Shown here: piece by piece, positions 21,145 through 31,859 of the stretch
Numbering within the stretch: position 1 is the stretch's first letter
Layout of the letters: the number at the start of each line of letters is the position of its first letter
Source of the DNA: Piromyces finnis
Lineage: Eukaryota > Neocallimastigomycota > Neocallimastigomycetes > Neocallimastigales > Neocallimastigaceae
Length of the DNA: 64,000 nucleotides
Reading direction: 5' to 3'
NCBI GenBank assembly: GCA_002104945.1
Contig: MCFH01000019.1
Span: 156,501 to 220,500 of the forward strand
Notes under the pieces: generated by a model
Seen by the model: only the letters and a program-made list of their open reading frames with translations
Told to the model about the DNA's origin: nothing
Databases searched by the model: none
Program-made: the position numbers and the translations under genes

Positions 21145-23636
21145 ATTATTTAAATTTTATTTTATTTTTATATACTTATTATTCAAATACATTGTATTTT
21201 TATAAGTATTTATTTATATTTATTTATACTAAATATTATATATATTTTTATTAAAGTTTTTTTATTGAACTAAAATAAAAATACATATAGACAAACTTTG
21301 AATTATAGAGTAAAAAAAATAAAACTGTAATTTTATTGTTTTATCAGTAATTTTTCAAATTTTTGAATATTTAGTTACTAATTAGTAAAAATAATGATTA
21401 AAGTGTTTATAATTCTATTATAGTTGTAGGTTAGAGTATTATTATACAAATCAATAAATATTTAATAATTATAAATATTTTTCATTAATTTAGTCTTCAT
21501 AGAATTTAATCTTTAATTTATTATCAATTATTATTTCATAGATTTAATCTTTTTGTTCATTCCTTTTTTCTTATCTTCTTTTTCTTCATTAATACTTAAA
21601 ATATCTATTTTCAGCTATTTAGAGTAGTATTGCTTCATTATCTTTCTGAAAGATTCTATAAGTATTTTGAAATTTAATTTACATTTATATTTTTTCTTCT
21701 TTGGCTAGGTAGTTTGGATAGAACATCTAAGAGAATTCCATAATAACTTTATTGAACTGATTTATTCAACAATTATTTTATATTTAATAATTAATATAAT
21801 ATATAATAATACTAGAATACTAGAATATTTTTATTATATTAATAATGTAGAAGTAGAAAAGTTTTTTTTATTTAACTAGACAGCTTTAATTATTTAGTTA
21901 TATAGAAAGAAGAAAAGTATAATAATTAAATATTTGCTGCATCTGTCTAAATAAGTAATTAAAAAAGAATTTTATATATAAATCATAATAAGTAGCATGA
22001 AAAATTGCTGTGCATGTCTAATACTAGACATGTTTTTTGCTTTTTTTTTAGAAAATTTTGTACTTTTTTCTTTTCATCATAAAAATGATGAAGATAAAAA
22101 CTGATGTTTAAAAAAATTTTTAATTCACTTTTCTTCTTTTTATACTATTTTTTTGTTATATATATGTAATATATAAATATCAAGATATTCATAATAACCT
22201 ATAATTTAAATAAACTTACAGCTTATTATCAAATTAAACTACTTAATAAAATTATCATTAGCCACTTTTAATATCTTTTATAATTAATTTTATTATTTTT
22301 ATTATTTTTAATGTTTTTAGTGTTTTATTACTTTTAATATTTATTATTGAGAAAGATAATTCATCGTATTCTTTTTATCATTTCATTAATAAACTTTTTA
22401 AAATTTAAAAAACCAAATTTAATAATATTTTGTGGTTAATTAACAATTTTACAAATTAAAAATGTGGTAAAACTAAAAATTTTAAATTTTTATTAATTTA
22501 TAAAATTTTTCATTAATCATTAAAAAGCGCATCCACAAGTAAAATCCTCAAAAAATTTAATATTTTAACATTCACCACATTTTGTAATTCATATTATTTT
22601 TATTTTTTGTAAAATATAAACTTTCCTTCTGCCAAACTATTTTTATTATTAATATAAAAAAAGTATAAAAAGAAGAAAAATGAATTAAAAAATTTTTTTT
22701 AAACATCAGTTTTTATCTTCATCATTTTTATGATGAAAAGAAAAAAATACAAAATTTTCTAAAAAAAAAAAGCAAAAAACATGTCTAGTATTAGACATGC
22801 ACAGCAATTTTTCATGCTGCTTATTATGATTTATATATAAAATACTTTTTTAACTACTTATTTAGACAGATGCAGCAAATATTTAATTATTATACTTTTC
22901 TTCTTTCTATATAACTAAATAATTAAAGCTGTCTAGTTAAATAAAAAAACTTTTCTACTTCTACATTATTAATATAATAAAAATATTCTAGTATTCTAGT
23001 ATTATTATATATTATATTAATTATTAAATATAAAATAATTGTTGAATAAATCAGTTCAATAAAGTTATTATGGTATTCTCATAGATGTTCTATCCTAGAT
23101 ACCTAGCCAAAGAAGAAAAAATATAAATGTAAATTAAATTTCAAAATACTTATAGAATCTTTCAGAAAGATAATGAACCAATACTACTCTAAATAGCTGA
23201 AAATAGATATTTTAAGTATTAATGAAGAAAAAGAAGATAAGAAAAAAGGAATAAACAAAAAGATTAAATCTATGAAATAATAATTGATAATAAATTAAAG
23301 ATTAAATTTTCTATGAAGACTAAATTAATGAAAAATATTTATAATTATTAAATATTTATTAATTTGTATAATAATGCTATGTATTCATAATATTTTTTAT
23401 TTATTAGTAAAGTAGTAAACGTTATATTACTAATAAAATAAATGAAATTAAAATTCTAATTTATTTTTATTCCATAATTCAAAGTTTGTCTATATGTATT
23501 TTTATTTTAGTTCAATAAAATAACTTTAATAAAAATATATATAATAATTCAGTATAAATAAATATTTATAAAAATATAATGTATTTAAATAATAAGTATA
23601 TGAAAATAAAATAAAATTTAAATAATAAATAAAACT
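21145..23636. mobile_element. Foldback element A3, loop inverted
   Basis: Third copy of family A. The arms run in the same order as in A1 and A2, and both outer ends reach TTTAAATAATAAATAAAACTA or its complement, the best estimate of the element's terminus. The central loop (about 22150-22680) is reversed relative to A1 and A2: here TCCACAAGTAAAATCCTCAA at 22532 and CCTTCTGCCAAACTATTTTT near 22624 read as the complement of the A1 loop. Small base differences at the arm-loop borders (TTCACTTTTC versus TTCATTTTTC) are swapped along with it, so the inversion breakpoints lie inside the arms. No coding sequence. Confidence 0.85.
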
Positions 23637-23645
23637 ATTTTAAAC

Positions 23646-23677
<32 letters not shown>

Positions 23678-23888
23678 AAATAATATTTTAATTTATTTGA
23701 GTTTATTAATGTGTATATAATTGTAATTACTTGTCCTAAAAATATTACTCTAAAAAATAACTAGTATTAAGATATTTTAAAAATGCGATTTAATATTTGA
23801 ATGAAATATAAAATATAAAAAATATTTAAATAAAATAGTTTAAGATTCTATAAAGAATTTACAAATTTCAACATTTTTTTTTATTAAA
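23637..23888. other. Poly(A) run and AT-rich spacer
   Basis: A run of about 28 A residues (interrupted only at its start) directly follows element A3, then gene-free AT-rich DNA up to the 240-bp repeat. The run could mark the tail of a retro-inserted sequence, but nothing recognisable precedes it other than the foldback element. Confidence 0.4.
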
Positions 23889-24127
23889 AACAAATTACGA
23901 TATTAATACCATCACGTAATTATAGCTCTAAAATGTAATTAGAAAATTAAAAGTATTAAAAATATCATTAAAAGAGATAACATAGGTGCATTTTTACTAG
24001 TTATATATATGTAATATTAAACCTTTGAAACTCATCGAGTTTTAAGAAAAAAGTATAATTAAATTCTAATATTGTATAAGTTTTGAATATTAAAAACAGG
24101 CGGATATTATATCCGATATTTTTTATA
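23889..24127 (+). repeat. Dispersed ~240-bp repeat, copy 2
   Basis: Nearly identical to window bases 1-240, including the CGGATATTATATCCG palindrome at 24101-24115. The few differences are single bases (for example GGTGC versus GGAGC) and one T of a run. The sequence after the palindrome differs between the two copies, which places the right end of the shared unit near here. Confidence 0.85.
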
Positions 24128-24171
24128 AAAATTTAATAATATTCAAATTTAAAATGAAATAATTAATTTAA

Positions 24172-24357
24172 AGAATATTATATTATTAAATAGAGTTTAT
24201 TATTAATTTAATATAATTTCAAATTTAAATATAATAAGGTTTTTATTTAATAACTATATTAATATAAAATTAATTAAAATTAACTAAAATTATTTATTAT
24301 ATAAAATTTTAGTATTGTGTAATATATTATGTTTAAAATAAATTAATATATTTTAAA
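24172..24357 (+). repeat. Direct repeat upstream of CotH pseudogene
   Basis: About 185 bases repeated almost exactly at 25612-25797, in the same orientation. One copy lies upstream of the decayed CotH fragment and the other upstream of the intact CotH gene, so the pair marks a segmental duplication that carried the gene's 5' flank. Confidence 0.8.
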
Positions 24358-24422
24358 AAAATTTTTTAATATAAATTTCATATCAATATCTGTTCATTAA
24401 AAAAAAGAAAAATTATTAGAAA

Positions 24423-24600
24423 TTGAATTTAATCAAAAGAAATTCAAAAGTAGATTCTGCCACTGCTACTAAAAGAATGGAGCCTCTTCATCAGATGAAG
24501 AATATGATTCTAAAGAAAAAATCATTGATGTTAACGAACCAATTTCTACTGATTAATGATGATGAAAGTGATTTTGAAAAAAAGTCAATTTTAAAATTTA
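24423..24600 (+). pseudogene. 3' fragment of a duplicated CotH gene
   Basis: This short stretch aligns with the very end of the CotH gene at 26513-28117: KEIQ...SATA, then SSDEEYDSKEKIIDVNEP in a second frame, then DDESDFE in a third. Frame changes and an early stop separate the pieces, and everything corresponding to the first ~450 residues is absent. The ATG-initiated frame here (83 codons) reads mainly the wrong frame. Together with the direct repeat at 24172-24357 it shows that the CotH locus was duplicated and one copy collapsed by internal deletion. Confidence 0.75.
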
Positions 24601-25419
24601 TCATAAATAAATATTTTATTATCGAACTATATACGATATCAATTCATATTTTAATTATTTTTAAAAAAAAGTAATTATAAAATAATATTAAAAAATATTC
24701 TAAAAATACTTTTAATTATAAATCTTTTAATTTTTGGTAAAAATCCGCTAAAATTAATTAGAGGTTTAAAAAAAAATTAAATAAAATTTATCTATATTAC
24801 TGTGTTATTTCAAGTATTCTTTTTCTTCTTGATATGTTCTAAAGATATGAACTAATTGATGATAATATTAACTAAATCTGGTAAGGAAAATGAAAGTTAA
24901 GAATACAGTCTAAAATATAAAGGATAAATTATAAATTTTATACTTTTTAGGTTTATATTTTTAATTATCGAGAAAGTCTTTTAAGAGTTTTATACAGTAA
25001 CAATAGTATAGTATATAAAACTTATCCAACTATTATTAATAGTTAAACCTATCTATTATATATTTGATTAATATTAGCAAGCGTTGGGATTACATATAAC
25101 AAATTTCTTTTGAGCCATTTAATAAAGAAAATTAATTTAAATTTAAATAAAATATTGGTACTTGGATTATTTATTGTTGCGCTACTGCTGTTATTTTCAA
25201 ATGATTTTTTCAAAATAAATATTGTAAAAAAAAAACTATTTGTTTATTTCTCTTGCTTAAATTTTAATTAAAATTATCTTCATAATTATCTTTAAATTGG
25301 AAAAATGGAAACTTCATTCTAATAAATATTTTTATTTATCAATGTATATCCATACTTTTTTTGTCATGGATAAATTATTTAATAAAAAAATTTGATAAAT
25401 GAATTTTATGGATTTAAAA
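24601..25419. other. Gene-free AT-rich stretch
   Basis: Sequence downstream of the CotH fragment with no supported gene, RNA or shared repeat. Confidence 0.4.
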
Positions 25420-25515
25420 TACATATAACCATGTATATAATAATGCATATAACATTGTATATAACTATGTATAAAATAGTGTATATAATCTTGTATATAA
25501 CCATGTATATAAAAA
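25420..25515 (+). repeat. Imperfect tandem repeat of ATGTATATAA type
   Basis: Successive units such as CATGTATATAATAATGCATATAA and CCATGTATATAA repeat with a period of roughly 12-16 bases. The 71-codon frame across them, with its TMYI/THYI-like periodicity, is a product of the repeat and not a gene. The 15-base palindrome CGGATATTATATCCG follows at 25520. Confidence 0.6.
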
Positions 25516-25611
25516 TAAGCGGATATTATATCCGATGTATTTTTAAAGTAAACATATCAAATCTTAAAGATGTAAAAGTTTTAAAGTATTACAACATCAA
25601 TTTTTGAGTTA

Positions 25612-25797
25612 TATTATATTATTAAATAGAGTTAATTATTAATTTAATATAATTTCAAATTTAAATATAATAAGGTTTTTATTTAATAACTATATTAATA
25701 TAAAATTAATTAAAATTAACTAAAATTATTTATTATATAAAATTTTAGTATTGTGTAATATATTATGTTTAAAATAAATTAATATATTTTAAAATAC
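25612..25797 (+). repeat. Direct repeat upstream of CotH gene
   Basis: Second copy of the ~185-base unit at 24172-24357, nearly identical. In this copy about 370 bases intervene before sequence resembling the pseudogene's next flank resumes near 26165 (TTTTTTAATATAAATTT), so something inserted here or was lost from the other copy. Confidence 0.8.
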
Positions 25798-26398
25798 TTT
25801 AATACAACTCTGGCTTTGTGGGATGACTTATATACTGATATATGTTTCTTTTGTGTTGTAATAACTAAATATTAGTTTATTTATGATTTATTATATTAGG
25901 TGAATATATTTTTATTATTATAATTAATTCTTCTTTCTAATAATTACACTTCTTTAATTAATTATAAACAAAAACCTCTTCTAATTATTAATTATTTTTA
26001 CATGAATATCTTTATATTATAAAATTCCTATAATATAATTGAATATCGATTATATAATGTAATTTATTCATAATATATGAATAATAATTAAATAGAATAT
26101 AATATAATATATTTTACAATACATACTTAATATTATAGGATTGTAAAAAATATCTCATTTTATATCATTTTTTAATATAAATTTAAACCAATATATTTAA
26201 TATATTTGTTTATTAAAAGGTAAATGGAATATGCGGAAATTCAATGAAAAAAATTTAAAGATAATTTTAAATTTATTATTAAATAAAGTTTATATTATAT
26301 ATGGTAAAATATAAAAAAAAAAAAGTATTTAAAAATGCTTGAAAAAAATCAAAATTTTAATATAAAAAAAAAGTAAAGAAAATTTGAATATTTTATAT

Positions 26399-26430
<32 letters not shown>

Positions 26431-26512
26431 AAAAATAAAATAAAATAGAAAAAAAAAGTTCAAGTAATTACTTTAAAAAACTATTTAAGAAAGATAAAAT
26501 AAGTCTTTAAAA
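25798..26512. other. 5' flank of CotH gene with LTR-like scrap and poly(A)
   Basis: Contains at about 25880-25935 a short match to sequence at 2363-2415 (TTATTATATTAGGTGAATATATTTTTATTATTATAA type), probably a scrap of the LTR-like family. A run of more than 25 A residues occupies about 26400-26426, shortly before the CotH start codon. No gene. Confidence 0.5.
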
Positions 26513-28117
26513 ATGAAGGGTTTATTTAAAATCTCTACTTTATTATTAGCTTTAGGTTCAAGAGCATTTGGAAATTTCATTGAAAATCTTGGAAGAGATT
26601 TTGAAATCTTTGATAATACAGTTATAAACATTGATGTTAAATTCCCAGAAGATAAATATGAAGAATTAATGAAAGCTGTCCAAATTAATGCTGACAGTAC
26701 AGAAGTTGAAAATGTTCAATCTCTTACCGATTATGAAATTAAAAATGCCACTATTACTTTTACCTATGGAGACAAAACTGAAGTTTTTGAAAACTCCATC
26801 TTTAAAACTGGTGGAATGTTCTCAAGATCTAACCAAAAGGTTGGTTATAACCTTAAGCTTAGCCGTGACTTTTTAGGAAGAAAAAGTTATAAGGTTAGAG
26901 CTGAATTCAATGATTACACTCGTATGCGTCAAAAGCTTTCTTATGATATTTTAAATAGAAGTGGTGAACCATCTGTTCAAGCTGCTTTCTCTAAGCTTAC
27001 TATCAATGATAAATTCTTTGGATTCTACACATTTACTGATGTTTTTAAACCACACATGCTTAAAACTCTTTTCAACCTTGAAAGCACTAAAAATATGATT
27101 CTTTATCAAAACAAAGTTGAAGGTTTCTTTTTCAATGAACCAGCCGCTCCATTCTTTGTCGATTCCACTGCCAATGATGAAGAAGAAGGTGACTTTGAAG
27201 AATTAGAAAAAATCAATAAAATTATATCAGAATCAAAATCCATTGAAGATCTTGAACCATACATTGATGTCGATAACTTCTTAAGACATTTAGCTTTTGA
27301 TTGGTTATTCGGCTCTTTTGATTCTCTTATTATTACTGGTCACAACTTCTATTTATACAAAAGACCAAGTGACAACAAATGGCAAATATTCTATTATGAC
27401 TTTGATTTTACTTTTGGTCATGGTGTTGAAGAAAGTTTTGGAGTAACATCTATTGATTTTTCATACTTCCCATTCGAGTTTTACAATGCCAATAGTAATG
27501 TTCTTGTTAACTCTTTAGTAATGAATGACAATACTCGTTTCAAAAAGATTTTAAAAGAAATTTTAATTAATTGTTTCAATCCAACTATCTTAAATAAGAG
27601 AATTGATGAAATCAAAGCATTCATTGATCCATACATTAAGGAAGATTATACTCCAATTGATGGAGCTTTACCAGGTAGAGTTAATCTTGTTGGTAAGAAA
27701 GAAACTGCAACTTATGAATTATTCCAAGCCAGTACTGAAAGACACATTGATGACTACCATGCTGGTTTAAAGCCATTCATTGAATCTATATTTAATGTTG
27801 CTTGTGAAGAATTCGGATTAGATCCAAAAGAAATTCAAGAAGCTTCTGCTACTGCTAAACCAATTTCTTTCTTCCAAAAAATGAAAGGTTTACCATCAGA
27901 AGATTTAACTGATAATGAAGAAGAAGAAGAATGTGATTCTGAAGAAGAAATCGTTGATGTTAACGAACCATCTAATGTTGATGATGAAGAAGAATGTGAT
28001 TCTGAAGAAGAAATCGTTGATGTTAACGAACCAATTTCTACTGATAATGATGATGAAAGTGATTTTGAAGAAGAAGAAGAAGTCAATTATAAAAATTATC
28101 ACAAAAATCATTATTAA
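26513..28117 (+). CDS. Secreted CotH-kinase-fold protein with acidic tail
   Basis: A 534-residue protein. Residues 1-20 are a signal peptide. The region of about 40-440 follows the CotH kinase family: YKVRAEFNDYTRMRQKLSYD (about 125-145) corresponds to the family's R...D...R...Y motif, and NFLRHLAFDWLFGSFDS...HNFYLY...WQIFYYDFDFTFG (about 260-305) carries the segment with the catalytic Asp pair (DFD). CotH proteins phosphorylate secreted or surface proteins in spore-forming bacteria, and the family is expanded in anaerobic gut fungi, where its role is unsettled. The C-terminus (about 465-525) is highly acidic with a direct repeat of ECDSEEEIVDVNEP. No dockerin is present. The coding part is visibly less AT-rich than its flanks. 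A collapsed duplicate lies at 24423-24600. Minus-strand frames under the acidic repeats are shadows. Confidence 0.88.
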   Translation: MKGLFKISTLLLALGSRAFGNFIENLGRDFEIFDNTVINIDVKFPEDKYEELMKAVQINADSTEVENVQSLTDYEIKNATITFTYGDKTEVFENSIFKTGGMFSRSNQKVGYNLKLSRDFLGRKSYKVRAEFNDYTRMRQKLSYDILNRSGEPSVQAAFSKLTINDKFFGFYTFTDVFKPHMLKTLFNLESTKNMILYQNKVEGFFFNEPAAPFFVDSTANDEEEGDFEELEKINKIISESKSIEDLEPYIDVDNFLRHLAFDWLFGSFDSLIITGHNFYLYKRPSDNKWQIFYYDFDFTFGHGVEESFGVTSIDFSYFPFEFYNANSNVLVNSLVMNDNTRFKKILKEILINCFNPTILNKRIDEIKAFIDPYIKEDYTPIDGALPGRVNLVGKKETATYELFQASTERHIDDYHAGLKPFIESIFNVACEEFGLDPKEIQEASATAKPISFFQKMKGLPSEDLTDNEEEEECDSEEEIVDVNEPSNVDDEEECDSEEEIVDVNEPISTDNDDESDFEEEEEVNYKNYHKNHY

Positions 28118-28819
28118 ATTAAATAATATTTGAACTAGTAATTACTTAAATTATAAATAATACCTATTTCTAATGAAAATAGAAATTATATAAAAATTTA
28201 AATCTACATAACGATATTACGAATAGAATTATATTTTGAGAATATAACGTTTCTTATTATCCTGATAATATTTTCTTTTTTTTTTATTAACTTTATCAAA
28301 TAAAATACATAAGTAAATAATTATAACTATTATAATTAGTAATTAAAAGAAAGAAAAAAAGAAATGAAATTAAAAGAAAAAAAAATAGTATAATATAATT
28401 ATTATTATTAAATAAAGTAATAAAAAAATTATATTATTAATAACACTTTTTAAACTTTTATTAATTTATTATATATATATATGTTACAATTATCTAATTG
28501 ATATTTAAAATAAATAATTAAAATTATAACAATATATAAAATAATTAAAATAAAAAAACAATTATACCAAAAGTATGAATTTATAGTTTATATTATTAAT
28601 TTCATCATAATTTTTTAATACTACTACATTATTATTTTAGGACTTCTTACATTATTATTAAATAATACTTCTAATCATTGTATTATAATTGAATTTCTTA
28701 AATTTCATTATACTTTTTGGTCTTTGTCTATTAAAATTCAATAATATCTTCATTCAAATGTATTTTTATTATAAATAAATATGCTTTATTATTAAAATAT
28801 AATAATACTGAATGAATAA
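28118..28819. other. Gene-free AT-rich stretch
   Basis: Sequence between the CotH stop codon and the palindromic array, with A and T runs and a (TA)n at 28471-28480. No gene or shared repeat seen. Confidence 0.45.
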
Positions 28820-29454
28820 TATTTAAAAAAAAAATAAATAATAATTATACTTTTTATGTCTATGAATCTATAATATTCGTAATATCTTATATAATAAAAT
28901 TTTAATTGTGCATTATTTAATTAATTATAAAAAGTATATATAATATCTGTTAAATAAAAAAAAATTTTCATTTTGTAAATAACGAATTTAAATTTTGTGG
29001 TTAATAAAAATTAGTGAGGTGGTAGAGTTAAAATTTTAAATTTAAATTTTAAATTGTAATATTATTTTATAGTAAAAATTAAAACAAAAAGAGAAATTAT
29101 CTACGAAAGGGTGGTAAATGTTATAAATGTAATATTATCAAGGTCAAGTAATTTAATTATTATTAAATAAATAAAATTTTTTTAAGATAATTTAAAATTT
29201 TATTAAAATAAAAAAAAAAGTATAAAAGAAAAAAAAAAGAATCAAATAAATTTAAAAAATCATGTTATCCATGAAAAGAAAGAAATATAAAAAGAATTTA
29301 ACAAAAAACAAAAAAACAAAAAAAGATAATTCAAATGAATTTATTTCATAATTATCATTTTATATAGTATTGTTATAGCTTTATAATATTTTAATATTCA
29401 TTCAAATATTATAATATTATATCGTTATAATGATTTTAAACTTATCAACAACGA

Positions 29455-29880
29455 GAACCCACACGTCTAGTATTAGACATGCACTGCAATCACTTTATCT
29501 CTTTTACTTTTTGTTAGCTAACTTGGATAACTTTTAATGTAGACAGATGCAGCAAATGCAGCAAATGCATGCAAATGCAAGCAAATGCAGCCAGCTAATA
29601 ATTTAGCTAAATATGAAAAAAAAAGCTGTCTAGTTTTTATGCAAAACAACATGTCTAGTATTAGACATGTACAGCAATCTTTCTTGCAACTCTATTTTAT
29701 AAATTAATAATATGATAATAATAATACAATAATAATAATACAATAATAATAATGAATATATTTCTACAATATATAGACAGATGCAGCAAATAATTAATCA
29801 CTATGAATGCTCTATTTTATATATATATTATTATATATAAATTATTATATATAAATTATTTATTTAAAGCTGTCTAGTTT
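29455..29880 (+). repeat. Two copies of the three-motif set in arm F1
   Basis: First set: hairpin GTCTAGTATTAGAC at 29465-29478, TAGACAGATGCAGCAAAT at 29540-29557 (followed by a cluster of GCAAATGC repeats), AGCTGTCTAG at 29624-29633. Second set: TGTCTAGTATTAGACA at 29652-29667, TAGACAGATGCAGCAAAT at 29774-29791, AGCTGTCTAG at about 29868-29877. The order hairpin, GCAGCAAAT element, CTGTCTAG element is the same as in family A. TAGACAG and CTGTCTA of each set are complementary. Confidence 0.8.
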
Positions 29881-30975
29881 TGTTTAAATATATAATCAAT
29901 TAATCATTGATAACAATATAATGAAATTGTAATATTTGTTAAAATTTATAAATATTTAATAATTTGCCCTTCTAATATTCAGTAACTCGAACTCTAAGAA
30001 ATTCTTTTCTAATCTAGTCAAAAAAAGAAGAAAAAATAAATCTGAATTCCTATATGGCAAATGGCTCATTAAAATAATCTCAAAAGCATACTCTCATGGA
30101 TATACTAAAGATATACAATCAAAGATTTATGAATATGACTTTAAAACTACCTTAAAATAAAAAGTACATCGGCAAGATAAATCATGAAATGGACAACGCC
30201 TTAACTAAACAATTAAAAAATGTTTATTATTATATAATTATATAATTATAATAATACTATTATTACATTGTATGTTATTGAATTTTCTAATTTTATTAAT
30301 TTTACTGAATTTTTACATTTAATTCATATAATCTAATAAATGGAAATAGTCGATCGACCTAGTTAATTTCTATTTTAATAATTAAATATGAATTGATTTA
30401 AAAATATATTCATATTTTTGTTTCTATATCACAATCTCACTTGGATGTTTATAAGTATTTTTAATTAACTTGGAAAAAGTACTAATTAAAATATTTATAA
30501 CAAAAAACAATGTAATTGAATAATTAAAAAAATGAATATCAATAAAAATATACAAATTTAAAAAAAATCATTAGAATATTAGTAATATTTTTTTATTTAT
30601 AAATAAATTGAATACTTCTTTTGTTTTGTGTGTGTGTAGGTGTGGTGTGTATTAATATTTTATATTTTAATTTTTATTTTTGTTGTTATTTAAAATATTT
30701 TATAATTATAATATTTCATTTATATATAGAAATAATTTTTTAATAATATTTATATAACAAAAAAAAATAGTTTAAAATACTTTCTTAAAGTTATTTATAT
30801 TCGTTATTGTTATTATTATTGATGTTATTATTGATATTATTATTATTTCCATTTTTTTTCTTTCTACTTTTTCCTTTCATTTTTTAATTATTAGAAAATA
30901 AAGGTATAATCTTGCTTTTATACCAATATTCACTTATGAATCTATAGGTATTTTAAATTGACTTGAAAAAAAGTA

Positions 30976-31221
30976 CCCTCTTGGGAACGTGCCTTCATTT
31001 ATTTAATAAATGTAGTTTCTCAAGGGGGTCTACTCATGCTCATGGTACTGAGAGAGTAGAAAGAATTAAATCCAAGTATTGCGCAATGGATGCTTGGTGC
31101 CCTCTTAGGAACGTGCCTTCATTTATTTAATAATGGAGTTTATCAAGGGGGTCTACTCATGCTCATGGTACTGAGAGAGTAGAAAGAATTAAATCTAAGC
31201 ATTGCGCAATGGATGCTTGGT
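30976..31221 (+). promoter_or_regulatory. Two 124-base tandem monomers at LINE 5' end
   Basis: Two successive copies, 30976-31099 and 31100-31221, each begin CCCTCTT(G/A)GGAACGTGCC and end GCAATGGATGCTTGGT, and each contains AAGGGGGTCTACTCATGCTC and CTCATGGTACTGAGAGAG. A shorter degenerate third copy (GCTCATGGTACTGAGCGA) follows near 31250. Repeated 5' monomers act as promoters in some mammalian L1 elements; by analogy these are promoter candidates. They are much less AT-rich than the host DNA. Confidence 0.6.
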
Positions 31222-31859
31222 TAGTCTTTAAGGGAAAATTATTAGGACTAAGCTCATGGTACTGAGCGATTAAAAAACATTTTATTCATCGAATTAAGTA
31301 TTTGATGAATAAGTTGAATGTTTGATATTCAGGTAAGTTTGTATAGTATTTAATTAGAAGAGTAATACATTTTGTTGCTGTATTTTTTCTTTTATTCATG
31401 TATTCATGTAGTACTACTCTTCTCTTGTAAGAATCCAATGTAGTCAACTTTAGCATTTGCATTGTATTTTTATATTCATGTAGCTATTGTTGTATTGTTT
31501 CTTGTAAGAGACTGATTCACTCTACATCATGTAAAAATACTATTCACAAGCTTTCTGGTGTCGACATTCTTGATTCAAATTTTTTACCAATTTAAATATT
31601 TAATGAAAAGTAAAGTCAAACAATTTTAGTGTCAAAAAGCGATTCGAATTTACTAACAATAAACCAAAATTAGAATTTTTAAAGAAAATTTATAGAATTC
31701 AAAAAAAGAAACTTTAAACAAAGCATCGTAACAATTTTTGTACTATCCAGTACTTTTAAGAAGAGAGAGAGAGACAGATTTTTTTCCATATACGTTATAT
31801 TTATATTTTTTATTAGTATTTATTTTATATTCAATTTTTTTTAATTAGAATTAATTATC

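Noticed and set aside
25392-25607. 71-codon frame as a gene
   Set aside because: Generated by ATGTATATAA-type tandem repeats.
27835-28111. Ser-rich and Phe/Ile-rich minus-strand frames
   Set aside because: Antisense shadows of the acidic repeats of the CotH protein.
29530-29620. CRISPR-like array from GCAAATGC repeats
   Set aside because: Repeats are 6-10 bases without unique spacers and lie within a eukaryotic repeat arm.
31040-31075. Hammerhead-type ribozyme in the LINE 5' monomers (CTGAGAGAG...GAAA)
   Set aside because: The conserved CUGANGA core is not met and no stem arrangement fits.
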